This document shows positions 1 to 9,354 of a stretch of 64,000 bases of DNA, piece by piece. This DNA comes from an uncultured Candidatus Poseidoniales archaeon. GTDB lineage: Archaea; Thermoplasmatota; Poseidoniia; Poseidoniales; Poseidoniaceae. Positions within the stretch are counted from its first letter, which is position 1, and each line of letters opens with the position of its first letter. The stretch is from the NCBI GenBank assembly GCA_905182715.1, contig CAJJCP010000014.1:17408-81407 (forward strand), in the 5' to 3' direction. The position numbers and the translations under genes were made by a program. The notes under the pieces were generated by a model, which worked only from the letters and a program-made list of their open reading frames with translations, did not search any database and had not been told where the DNA came from.

Positions 1-285
1 TACTTTTTTACCATCGCTTGCCATCCAAGATACTTTCAAAGATGGTGCCCAAATTTGCAGCATGTGGTCTACCGCTGCAGTACCGACAATTATCCCATCT
101 GCACGCGCATATAGAGTAGCATTGATTTTCTGTGAACCGCCCATAAATGGCATATTTATTCCATCATCGGCCAAGAGAGCGCTGACCCATCGGTCAATGC
201 TTGCTAAAAGCAAGCGTGAAGGCCCTTCTTCAGCAGTCCATAACTCATAACCGCGGTCATGCGGGGGGCGTGTTAGGTCTGCCAT
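1..285 (-). CDS. Nicotinate-nucleotide pyrophosphorylase (NadC)-like protein, N-terminal part, runs off the left edge
   Basis: Minus-strand frame open from ATG at 285 to the edge: MADLTRPPHDRGYELWTAEEGPSRLLLASIDRWVSALLADDGINMPFMGGSQKINATLYARADGIIVGTAAVDHMLQIW...; resembles the NadC N-terminal domain (A-x-I-x-A-R-x-D-G-I-x-x-G). Confidence 0.5.
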   Translation of the reverse strand, partial: MADLTRPPHDRGYELWTAEEGPSRLLLASIDRWVSALLADDGINMPFMGGSQKINATLYARADGIIVGTAAVDHMLQIWAPSLKVSWMASDGKKV

Positions 286-387
286 GGCGTACGCTGGGGG
301 TTTGGTGTCTTGAAACATATAGATGGGCTACAAGTGATGGTTGTGCCTGTACAAGTTTTGATAAGGAGAAGGTAAGGATTCGATGCT

Positions 388-1089
388 ATGGATTCACGGG
401 ATGAAGGGGATATTGCTCAACTCAAATCGGTTTTATCCTCTGTTGATGTGATTCATATCTATGGCGCCGGCCTCAATACAGAACGTCCTGCCCACTCTGC
501 TGTGATTGAATTGAAACAGCGTGGATGGGCCATTGCCCCAATTCATATCAAGGACGGCGGCGCTACAATTGAAGGATTTCCAATACGTTCTGAACTCGAT
601 GAAGGTCTTCTACCAAAAGTCGTAGTTTTGTTCCTTGCCCCAGAACGCGCCCGGGCTGTTGTTCGTAATCTCATCATCCGATTCTCAAAAGAAGACTTTC
701 CGCTGGTATGGTTTCAGTTGGGTGCGGAAGACGAACAGTCTCGACAAGCACTCGATGAAATGGAAGTGCCGTATATCGAACATGACTGTCTTGTTCGATT
801 TACAGAAAGGCATTCTCTGAAATGTAAATCATCTCCATTACCACAACAATGGTACTTGCAAACTGCGTCAGAAGATGGCGATGGATGTTCAGTATGGAGT
901 GTTCATTCTTCTGCTTCTGCTTCATTGCCTCGCCCGACACAATCACTTGAATGGGTTGGTTCACTTGATGACCTCGCCCAATCGAATCATACCATTCCAC
1001 GGTATATTCGATCCTTGAAAAGCAACGATGAAACCCTCCAAGCGCTTGCCCTTCGTTTGTCTGGACAATTGCTAACAGAAGACAGGTAG
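388..1089 (+). CDS. CoA-binding-domain-like protein (YccU/CoA_binding_2-type Rossmann fold)
   Basis: VDVIHIYGAGLNTERPAHSAVIELKQRGWAIAPIH...IEGFPIRSELDEGLLPKVVVLFLAPERA pattern. Confidence 0.55.
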   Translation: MDSRDEGDIAQLKSVLSSVDVIHIYGAGLNTERPAHSAVIELKQRGWAIAPIHIKDGGATIEGFPIRSELDEGLLPKVVVLFLAPERARAVVRNLIIRFSKEDFPLVWFQLGAEDEQSRQALDEMEVPYIEHDCLVRFTERHSLKCKSSPLPQQWYLQTASEDGDGCSVWSVHSSASASLPRPTQSLEWVGSLDDLAQSNHTIPRYIRSLKSNDETLQALALRLSGQLLTEDR

Positions 1090-1096
1090 TGCTAAT

Positions 1097-4000
1097 ATGG
1101 ACCAAGTACGACAAGAAAGTATGCGCACTTGTGCCATACTGTTTGTACTGGTATGTTCATTGCTCTCGCCAATGGCAAGCGCATTCTCATCTCCATCTTC
1201 TACACCCCTTGAAACTGGAATGGAAGAAGCGAGAGATGGAGCAATCGTCGCTTCGTATTCTCCAATAATTCAAGCAGCCCTCGCCCAGAAAAGCGACCTC
1301 TCCATTTATTCAGAAACACAATTGGAATCCGCTACCCAGTGGATCGTTATTGCATCAGAGTATGCTGGTAAGCCGGCAAAGGATTTGGCCGGTGCATGGA
1401 TTGTTGATGTCAATCCGTTTGAAGCCCCAAGGCTGTTTTCACAACAAATAGAAAACGGTATAATCGAGGCTGCGTATCCTTTAGTCGAAAACGACATGCA
1501 GCCTCGCTGGGTTCCAAATGACCCAAAATTCTCCGACCAGTGGCATCTTCAGAACACTGGGCAAACCGGAGGGACAAGTGGAGAAGACGTCAACATCACG
1601 GGTGCTTGGAATTCATACAGAGGAACGGGAATTGTCATTGGAATCGTGGATGATGGACTCGACTGGACTCATCCTGATTTGGATAATTATTACGAATCGA
1701 CGCTCGACTACGATTTCTGTGGCGATGATGACGACCCTTCCCCGAGCTCAAACAACGCTCATGGCACAGCCTCTGCGGGAGTTGCGGCAGGCGTTGGCGA
1801 CAACAACATCGGCGTCAGTGGTTCAGCCCCGAAGGCAGGTCTTGCTGGACTGCAATTGATTTCATGCAGTACAACTGATGTTCGCGAAGGAGGGGCATTG
1901 GGGCATGAACGTCAAGATATTGATATCTATTCCAATTCATGGGGCCCGAGCGATAATGGAGAAACTCTTGAAGGGCCCGGTCCACTGATGTTAGCGGCCA
2001 TGCAAAACGATGCCTTGGTTGGAAGGAATGGACTTGGAAACATCATCACATGGGCCGCTGGGAATGGATTAGATGATGATGATAATTCTAATTATGACGG
2101 ATATGCAAACCTTCGTTACACCATTGCAGTAACTGCCGTCGATCACAAAGGCAGACAGTCCTACTACGCTGAACCTGGAGCAAACATCCTCGTTGCCTCG
2201 CCCTCAAATGGCGATGGTGAAAGCATCACTACAACCGACATCGAAGGTTCTGGTGGCTATACGAACAACGATTACACGGATTCCTTTGGGGGGACTTCTT
2301 CAGCAACACCTCTTGTTTCTGGCGTCATTGCTCTAATGCTCGAGGCAAACGCAAACCTGACATGGCGCGATGTTCAACACATCATCGTCCTCACCTCTCG
2401 CAAAAACGATGCTTCCGATTCCTCTTGGGCGGTCAATGGTGCTGGCCATGAGGTGAGTCACAAGTACGGATATGGCGTAATCGACGCTGGTGCGGCTGTT
2501 TCAATGGCAGAAAGTTGGACTTCAGTCGAAGAAGAAATCTCCTTCTCTTCAGGTACAACCACTGTCGATACAGATATTCCCGACAACAGTCCGAACTATA
2601 TCTCAAGCAATACAACAGTCCCCGATGCAATCTTGGTCGAAAACGTCGATATCGTCGTAGATATCCCTCATGACTTCCGCGGTGATCTTGAAATTATCCT
2701 AACAAGCCCATCTGGAACAGAGAGTGTTTTGAGTGAAAAACACGATGATGATAATTCCGATTACAGCAACTGGCGCTTTTCAACCGTGCACAACTGGGAT
2801 GAAGACAGCCGTGGTGACTGGACACTTACCGTCGAAGACCAAGGAAACAATGATGTTGGCTCGTTCGATGATTGGGAATTGATTATTTATGGCACTCAAA
2901 TAAATCTCGATTCTGACGGTGATAATCTCTCTGATACCAACGAGACCGATGTCTATGGCACCGACCCTAATGATATTGACACAGATGACGATACCATCAA
3001 TGACGGTGCGGAAGTGCTGGTGTATGGAACCAATCCGTTGGTTGCAGATACTGATGGTGATGGCTTAACAGATGGAGTCGAGATCAATGTTAATGGAACC
3101 GACCCGTTGGACAATGATACAGATGATGATTTGTTACTTGATGGAGAAGAAGTCTTGCTGTATGGCACCAATCCACTCGTGCCTGACCCTGACAACGATG
3201 GGGATACTTACTACTGGTTCCAAGACTGTAACGATACCAATGCAATGGTCTACCCGGGTGCACTTGAAGTGCTCAACGGCATCGATGATAATTGCGATGG
3301 ACAGTGGGATGAAGGATTCAATGTCACCGATACTGATGGTGATGGGCTTTCGGACTTTGGTGAATTCCACGTCTTCGGCACCAATCTCTCTGAAGCCGAT
3401 ACCGATGGGGATTTCTTGAATGATGGAGAGGAAGTCTTGACCCTCCTCACTGACCCCTTAGTCAAAGACAACGATACTGACATGGATGGTTTCTATTGGT
3501 TTGAAGATTGTAACGATACCAATTCGAGTATTTATCCGGGCGCTCTAGAGCTCTTGGATAACATTGACAACAACTGTGATGGTGAAATCGATGAATCATT
3601 TATCGGGACAGATGCGGATGCGGATGGACTGCTCGATTTAGTTGAATTCCTTGAAATAGGCACCGACCCGTTTGATGATGATACTGACGGTGATGGACTG
3701 AGGGATGGAATTGAAGTTCTATCGACGTTCACCAATCCATTCGTAATTGACCCAGATGCCGACCAGGACGGTTTCCGTTGGTTCCTTGATTGCGATGATA
3801 ATGATTCTGCCCGTTCACCAAATGCTGTCGAAATTTGGAATGGATTAGACGATGATTGTGACGAGGGAATTGACGAAGGTGTTGACAGGAGAGCAGGGGT
3901 AACGCCTGCACCGATGATGCCTAATCTGATCCTTAATGCAACCAACGATACGCTCGAACTTGCCCTCTCGCTCGAATTGGATGATGCTTCATTGCAACGA

Positions 4001-4522
4001 CTCAACCTTAATGTTCAGTGGTATAGGAATCAGACTTTAATCTCTCAAGAACTTTCATTCACTGAACAGCCTCATGATTGTCAAGACAAGAATTCTTCTT
4101 TTTCTCAAGAATTATGCGCCTTAAACGGGACTGTTGGACCGTATGAAATCAAGGCTGTTCTGTTTGATGGCGATTCTTTTATCGAAATTACGTGGATGGT
4201 GAGCTATACCGTGTGGCACCCTCCAGCTCCTGAAGTGGACGAGGAGTTTATCGACATCAATGAAAAAGACAGCGCGTCCGTTCTCCAATCCAATGCTTTG
4301 GTTTTCGCCCTGGGGGGTATAGTCGTGCTACTTTCCATGATATTGATTATCACACGACGTCAAAACTCAACTCCAAAGCCGCAAACACGTCCAATGCAGG
4401 CTCCAGAACGTTTTGTACAACCACCGAAGTACGATGGTGTCCCAGCGGCACCGGAGTTCTCTAAAATGAACCAGTATGTACCTCCATCAAACAATGATTG
4501 GGATTCCAATAAATGGAAGTAA
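1097..4522 (+). CDS. Secreted subtilisin-like (S8) protease with P-domain, calcium-binding TSP3-like repeats, MopE-like metal-binding motifs and a C-terminal TM anchor
   Basis: Signal peptide; catalytic motifs GIVDDGLDWTHPDL, NAHGTASAGVAAG, GGTSSATPLVSGVIALML; P-domain (DIVVDIPHDFRGDLEIILTSPSGTES...GDWTLTVEDQGNNDVGSFDDWELIIYG); three DCND(T/N)...YPGA.E..N.IDDNCDG.(W/I)DEG motifs; C-terminal hydrophobic helix. Confidence 0.9.
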   Translation: MDQVRQESMRTCAILFVLVCSLLSPMASAFSSPSSTPLETGMEEARDGAIVASYSPIIQAALAQKSDLSIYSETQLESATQWIVIASEYAGKPAKDLAGAWIVDVNPFEAPRLFSQQIENGIIEAAYPLVENDMQPRWVPNDPKFSDQWHLQNTGQTGGTSGEDVNITGAWNSYRGTGIVIGIVDDGLDWTHPDLDNYYESTLDYDFCGDDDDPSPSSNNAHGTASAGVAAGVGDNNIGVSGSAPKAGLAGLQLISCSTTDVREGGALGHERQDIDIYSNSWGPSDNGETLEGPGPLMLAAMQNDALVGRNGLGNIITWAAGNGLDDDDNSNYDGYANLRYTIAVTAVDHKGRQSYYAEPGANILVASPSNGDGESITTTDIEGSGGYTNNDYTDSFGGTSSATPLVSGVIALMLEANANLTWRDVQHIIVLTSRKNDASDSSWAVNGAGHEVSHKYGYGVIDAGAAVSMAESWTSVEEEISFSSGTTTVDTDIPDNSPNYISSNTTVPDAILVENVDIVVDIPHDFRGDLEIILTSPSGTESVLSEKHDDDNSDYSNWRFSTVHNWDEDSRGDWTLTVEDQGNNDVGSFDDWELIIYGTQINLDSDGDNLSDTNETDVYGTDPNDIDTDDDTINDGAEVLVYGTNPLVADTDGDGLTDGVEINVNGTDPLDNDTDDDLLLDGEEVLLYGTNPLVPDPDNDGDTYYWFQDCNDTNAMVYPGALEVLNGIDDNCDGQWDEGFNVTDTDGDGLSDFGEFHVFGTNLSEADTDGDFLNDGEEVLTLLTDPLVKDNDTDMDGFYWFEDCNDTNSSIYPGALELLDNIDNNCDGEIDESFIGTDADADGLLDLVEFLEIGTDPFDDDTDGDGLRDGIEVLSTFTNPFVIDPDADQDGFRWFLDCDDNDSARSPNAVEIWNGLDDDCDEGIDEGVDRRAGVTPAPMMPNLILNATNDTLELALSLELDDASLQRLNLNVQWYRNQTLISQELSFTEQPHDCQDKNSSFSQELCALNGTVGPYEIKAVLFDGDSFIEITWMVSYTVWHPPAPEVDEEFIDINEKDSASVLQSNALVFALGGIVVLLSMILIITRRQNSTPKPQTRPMQAPERFVQPPKYDGVPAAPEFSKMNQYVPPSNNDWDSNKWK

Positions 4523-6697
4523 TCACACAGGGTTGGTGATTAGACTCCAGCCGATGAGTCGGCCTTCTGCTGCATCTGCAATGAGATTCAATTGTTTATG
4601 TTCCCCGTTTTCATCCCATGTTCGAGAAATATCAACAGTGACGGCTCCATCGCCACCATCGCCAATTTGTGAAAGGATGGAGCCGATGTCATTACCAGGG
4701 ACTGCAATCAAGTAGCCTACTTGCACGTCACTTTGATACTCGCCAGATGAGGTGAAGAAACGTTCTGGGCCGAATAACACATCATAGCGAGATGAATCTG
4801 AAAACCATGTTTCAACTGTGGTTATATTGTACGTATTTGGGATTGAGTCTCGATTGTAGGCAGTTAAATCTAAGTCGCCTCTTTTGTCATATTGGCAATT
4901 ATCTGCATTTGGTATGCCGGTGAGATTGAATTGTATCCAGCCCGCTTGTTCATCGGATGCAACCCAAGAAAGGTTCCATTGAGATACGGATGATGATGTC
5001 TGTTTGGTCGTACCGCGCCAAATATAGCCGTTTTCTTCTAGTGCTTTCGATGCCCCTGGTGCAATTGTGTTTGGCCAATGATCGAAACAAGCAAGAGCAT
5101 CCTCAAAGGTATGCTGGCGAAGAGTTGAATCATCCGGCATATGGAGGTCATATTCGCCCCATGTTTCCAATTCACTTGACGGACCGAGTTGATTAGCTTG
5201 AGGTTTAGAAGCATATGTCAAACCAAGATCCAATTGTTTTTGTCCCCGGGTCAATGAAGTCTTAGCAAAGGTGTGATGCAATTCCAATTCCCCTTCAGGC
5301 AAGACATAATCGTTCAGTAATTGGGATGCTGGAGAGCAACCCGATTGGCCGGCTTGTGTCTCTGAAATCAAAACATCAACTGTTTGTTTCGCAGCCCAAG
5401 GGTTTCCTTCTTCAACCCACAAATTCATCGTTGCAGAACCTAAACAATAAGCCTCGATATCGTGATGCGTAGCGACAATCTTCCATGCAGGGCTCCCTCC
5501 ATATTCATCAATGCCAATCACGCGCCAATCCCATCCAAGGTTACTCCCTATTGCTCCTTTGTCAATGAGGTCGTTGGCAAATAAATGTTGAATTTCTACA
5601 GGTTGCATCATCAAAGCAAGCCCTGGTGCAAGCGTCTCGAGCCCACCAAGTAAGCCCCCAACTCCGTAACTTACTGCCGTGCCCTGATATTTGCCAATTG
5701 GAGATGGGAGGTCGATTCCCCAATTCAACTCAGTTGCTTTGGTATCTTGATTTCGAAGTTCGATATATTTGGTCGAAGAAAGATCTGCAGTCCCTGAGCC
5801 GGTAATCGCTCCGAATTCACATATGCTCCCTACTGAAAGATGGCGATTTACTCGGAATGGATTCAATGAATTGGTATTGACAGTTTCAACAGCGAGCCAT
5901 TCTGCACCCATTCCTCCGACGACACGTACTGCGCCTAAACGGTCTGTTGAACCGCCTTCATTCACCAATTCACTCGTGCCGCCATCAGTGATGGAAAGAC
6001 TACCCGCGCCACCAAAATCAATGGAGAGTTTACAAATTTCGTCATCTGTTTCAAGTTGGTCCATGACAAGTTCAACAAACCCTTCAGTGGCAAGGAAAGT
6101 TGCCAAGCCGTTTTCATCACCGGTAATCTGGTACTGCATACTGTCGCCGTAGCGAAGTTGTTCAGCAGTAAAAGAATTGAGTTGATTGTCGAGGTAATAA
6201 TATCCACCTGCACCGACGATAACCAAGGTGAGGAGGACTGCTGCGACTTGAGGTTTTCGAATGAGATCTAGAAGTGTGGCAGGGCCTTCGCGGACCTGCT
6301 TTTTCTTAACGTTCGATTTCTTTACACTTACAGATGGTTCTTCGTCAACAAATTCTGCATCCAGTATCTCTGCATCGAGAATACTTCCTTCTTCTGATGA
6401 ATCTTCAACATCAGTAACATCGTGTTTTTTAGCGGGAGTTATTGTATCTTCATCTTCCATCGAAAGTACAATTTCATCTACTGGCTCTACTTCCAGTATC
6501 TTCTCTTCTTTGGGTTTTGAAACGGGTTGAGCCTTTGCTTTAGAGGGTAAGCCAACTTCCTTGTTTGAAAGGCCTGCGTCGAGCAGACGCTCAAGTAAAT
6601 CTGATTTCTTACCACTGGTAGATAAATCGTTAAGGATGCATAATGCTTTGAGTTTTGCAACTGTCAAAGAAGATGTTTGCTCGTCCGACATCACCAA
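4523..6697 (-). CDS. SAP-domain-containing single-pass membrane protein
   Basis: N-terminal SAP-like LTVAKLKALCILNDLSTSGKKSDLLERLLDAGL, acidic linker, TM helix VAAVLLTLVIVGAGGYYYL, large presumably extracytoplasmic region. Confidence 0.7.
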   Translation of the reverse strand: MVMSDEQTSSLTVAKLKALCILNDLSTSGKKSDLLERLLDAGLSNKEVGLPSKAKAQPVSKPKEEKILEVEPVDEIVLSMEDEDTITPAKKHDVTDVEDSSEEGSILDAEILDAEFVDEEPSVSVKKSNVKKKQVREGPATLLDLIRKPQVAAVLLTLVIVGAGGYYYLDNQLNSFTAEQLRYGDSMQYQITGDENGLATFLATEGFVELVMDQLETDDEICKLSIDFGGAGSLSITDGGTSELVNEGGSTDRLGAVRVVGGMGAEWLAVETVNTNSLNPFRVNRHLSVGSICEFGAITGSGTADLSSTKYIELRNQDTKATELNWGIDLPSPIGKYQGTAVSYGVGGLLGGLETLAPGLALMMQPVEIQHLFANDLIDKGAIGSNLGWDWRVIGIDEYGGSPAWKIVATHHDIEAYCLGSATMNLWVEEGNPWAAKQTVDVLISETQAGQSGCSPASQLLNDYVLPEGELELHHTFAKTSLTRGQKQLDLGLTYASKPQANQLGPSSELETWGEYDLHMPDDSTLRQHTFEDALACFDHWPNTIAPGASKALEENGYIWRGTTKQTSSSVSQWNLSWVASDEQAGWIQFNLTGIPNADNCQYDKRGDLDLTAYNRDSIPNTYNITTVETWFSDSSRYDVLFGPERFFTSSGEYQSDVQVGYLIAVPGNDIGSILSQIGDGGDGAVTVDISRTWDENGEHKQLNLIADAAEGRLIGWSLITNPV

Positions 6698-6788
6698 ACC
6701 CTCACCTAGGCCTGTCGTCTTTCCCTTTCAAGTATGACCCCATTTATGCCTCATAAAACCCGAGTTTTTGATGCTCGTAGAGGTACGG

Positions 6789-7811
6789 TCAGCCTTCATG
6801 GGGAGTATAAGAGCCATCGGCATTTTGGACATATACTGTTTGCTCATAGGTGCCATCTGGTAATTTCTTGAAGAAATATCCACCTTCCGCCGGTTCGAAA
6901 ATTGCTTCGGAAGAAACAGGTTCTGGTGCGGTTTGAGTGATTTCTTCAACGGGTTCTGCTGGAGTTTGCGCTACTGGAACTTCAACTGCTTCAGGGGGAC
7001 CTGCGCTTGGTGGTCCACCGGTTGGGCCTGCGCTTGGAGGGGCGCCAGTTGGGCCTGCTGCAACACGTGCTCCAGTTAGAGATGCCAAGACTTTGTCTTC
7101 AGTTGACTCATCTCCATTTTCGAGAATACTTTTGACATGGGCTCCGTGCTTTTGAGCCCCGATAAAGGCAAAGGCTGACAGTGAAAGGCAAATAATTCCG
7201 AAGATTCCACCGATCACTTGATTCGGCCACATTTTACCTTTTACGGACATGTCATTGCTCGAAGTTTTGTCGACCTCCCCGCTCGTCTCATTGAAGTATT
7301 GAATAATCACGCAATATTGACCTGGGTCGACGGAAAATTTGAACGTATATTCTTCATCTTCGATCAATGTATCAATTGACTGATATTGATATGCGTGATT
7401 GGTTCCAAGCTTTGCTTCTTCGGTGAAGACTCCGAGATTTTGTTGGCAATTGTTTTGCTTGATTACGTATGCGTCAAGGCGTATCTCCGAATGAGTCGGC
7501 GGAGAGGAGATCAAAACTTCCAGGTGAAGGGGGGCGTCAAACAAATCGTCACCGGGCAAAGAAGGGCCCCAAACGAATCCGATATCTTTCTCCACTGAAT
7601 GGGTGAAGTCGTCATAACCAGCACTGAAAGGCATTGGGAAAAGGGCAAATGTGAACATCAGAACTGCGATACCGAGCCACAAAAAAACATTCCAGCGCGA
7701 TTTTTTTAATTCCTCTTTCCGCTGGTCCAAGGTGAGGATTTCTTCAATTTCCTCTTGGTCGGCATCGGTAGTGATTTTTTCACTAGCAGTCACTGCCTCT
7801 TCATCGGTCAT
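6789..7811 (-). CDS. Membrane protein with two TM helices and a proline-rich cytoplasmic tail
   Basis: Two hydrophobic helices; GPTGAPPSAGPTGGPPSAGPP tail ending in YFFKKLPDGTYEQTVYVQNADGSYTPHEG. Confidence 0.6.
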   Translation of the reverse strand: MTDEEAVTASEKITTDADQEEIEEILTLDQRKEELKKSRWNVFLWLGIAVLMFTFALFPMPFSAGYDDFTHSVEKDIGFVWGPSLPGDDLFDAPLHLEVLISSPPTHSEIRLDAYVIKQNNCQQNLGVFTEEAKLGTNHAYQYQSIDTLIEDEEYTFKFSVDPGQYCVIIQYFNETSGEVDKTSSNDMSVKGKMWPNQVIGGIFGIICLSLSAFAFIGAQKHGAHVKSILENGDESTEDKVLASLTGARVAAGPTGAPPSAGPTGGPPSAGPPEAVEVPVAQTPAEPVEEITQTAPEPVSSEAIFEPAEGGYFFKKLPDGTYEQTVYVQNADGSYTPHEG

Positions 7812-7865
7812 ATTTACCCCGATTTCGAGCGAGCACTTGAAAGGCGCGACTGAATCTCGTCAAGT

Positions 7866-9107
7866 ATGGAGGAGAATGGCGTGAAGAGTACAAAGGCGGC
7901 ATCGAATGGTGTTGACCTTCGTATTGCTATACTCTCAAGAGGCCCACGCCTCTACAGCACCCGTCGATTGGTCGAAGAGGCCAGAAAACGTGGATTAGAC
8001 CCTTATGTTGCAGACCCAATGAAGTTTTCATTATTTGTTGCTGATGGAGTGATTGATATTTTACACAACGGTGAGTTATTCGATTTTGATGCTGTAATTC
8101 CTCGCATCGGCCATTCGATTACGAAGCACGGGGTTGCTGTACTCCGTCATCTCGAACAACTCGGAATTTGGACTGCAAATACTGGAACTGGTATTCTTCA
8201 AAGTCGAGATAAACTCCATGCTACGCAAATCCTCGCACGGAACAGAATCCCAGTGCCTCGTACCACCTATGTTCGAGACATCATTGATGTTGAAACTGCG
8301 GTTGATTTTGTCGGTGGCCTTCCAGTTGTCATCAAAGTCACCCAAGGCACGCAAGGACAGGGTGTGTTTTTGCGCCACACAATTCGTGAAGCGCGTAATC
8401 TGGTCCAAGGACTGTTACTCACCGGTCGCTCAATCTTAATTCAAGAATATATTGCTGAATCCCATGGTACAGATGTTCGAGCACTCGTGGTTGGCGACCG
8501 AGTCGTTGCGAGTATGCGCCGTCGCGCCCGTGGAAGAGAATTTAGGAGTAATTATCATCTAAATGGAACGGTTGAAAGCGTAGATCTGCCGAAAGAATTT
8601 GAAGAGGCTGCATGCAGAGCTGCACGAGTCCTTGGGCTGCATATTGCTGGAGTTGATTTACTTGAATCAAGAAATGGCCCGTTGGTCCTCGAAGTGAACT
8701 CGTCCCCTGGACTGGAGGGTATTGAGAAAGCCAGTGGCGTCAATGTTGCTGGAGAAATCATTGATTACGTCACAAGTGAAACTGCTTTTGCAGAAGTCGA
8801 CCTCGACCAGTTACTCCGAACAGTTCCTGGTGCTGGAGTTCTCTCACTTCAAATTCGGAACCATCCGAAATTCGTCGGCCAAACGCTTGCAAGTGTTTTC
8901 AAATCGAATTCCGAAATCCCTGTCTTTGCTCTTTCCCGCGATAACAGTTTATTGTGGAATCCATCAAATGAACTTCAATTGCGATATGAGGATGTACTCA
9001 TTTGTTATGGTGAACTCACAGAACTGAGAACCTCTCTTCGTCAAGCAATGCTCGAAGCACCACTGAAAGACTTCAACGAATCTTCTGCCGAAGGGACAAA
9101 TGCTTGA
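7866..9107 (+). CDS. rimK: RimK-family ATP-grasp ligase fused to a C-terminal TrkA-C (RCK_C)-like domain
   Basis: ATP-grasp motifs GGLPVVIKVTQGTQGQGVFL, ILIQEYI, GVDLLESRNGPLVLEVNSSPGLEGIE; C-terminal VLSLQIRNHPKFVGQTLASV...EDVLICYGELTEL resembles RCK_C. Confidence 0.85.
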   Translation: MEENGVKSTKAASNGVDLRIAILSRGPRLYSTRRLVEEARKRGLDPYVADPMKFSLFVADGVIDILHNGELFDFDAVIPRIGHSITKHGVAVLRHLEQLGIWTANTGTGILQSRDKLHATQILARNRIPVPRTTYVRDIIDVETAVDFVGGLPVVIKVTQGTQGQGVFLRHTIREARNLVQGLLLTGRSILIQEYIAESHGTDVRALVVGDRVVASMRRRARGREFRSNYHLNGTVESVDLPKEFEEAACRAARVLGLHIAGVDLLESRNGPLVLEVNSSPGLEGIEKASGVNVAGEIIDYVTSETAFAEVDLDQLLRTVPGAGVLSLQIRNHPKFVGQTLASVFKSNSEIPVFALSRDNSLLWNPSNELQLRYEDVLICYGELTELRTSLRQAMLEAPLKDFNESSAEGTNA

Positions 9108-9109
9108 TG

Positions 9110-9326
9110 CTCGGCTTTCGGCCAGAGGTCGTGTTCTCGATTCATGTTTCAGAGGAACGCGCGGTGGTTTGATATGGGAGTCCGTATTCTTCTCTTCTGC
9201 TCTACGGAGCACGGGATGCACGCCCGCCCTAGGCGGGAGGCGGTGAACGCCAATGAACACACGGAGAGGAGAGGAGCGAAATCGCAAGGCTTTGAGGCCG
9301 AGCCAACTACGGCTCAATGATGCCTC
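9110..9326 (+). ncRNA. Candidate structured RNA or structured leader upstream of the Xer recombinase
   Basis: Stacked inverted repeats: CTCGGC/GCC(A)GAG; CTTCTCTTCT(9189-9198)/AGAGGAGAGG(9265-9274) with two G-U pairs; TGCTC-TACG-GAGCA; CCCGCC-CTA-GGCGGG; GGCG-GTGAA-CGCC; GAGGC-c-GAGCC-aactac-GGCTC-aatgat-GCCTC. Confidence 0.45.
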
Positions 9327-9354
9327 AGTTGTGCTTCCGCCACGACTCATTCAC

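Noticed and set aside
2953-4005. Minus-strand Ser/Pro-rich ORFs (80, 77 and 157 aa)
   Set aside because: Antisense shadows of Asp-rich repeats in the plus-strand protease
9110-9326. RNase P RNA, SRP RNA or 5S rRNA
   Set aside because: Conserved blocks I know for these RNAs (e.g. P4 regions of RNase P, helix 8 GGAAG/AGCAG of SRP) were not found
9253-9354. N-terminal 34-residue extension of the Xer ORF
   Set aside because: Low-complexity Arg-rich translation over palindromic DNA; the typical Xer N-terminus begins at 9355
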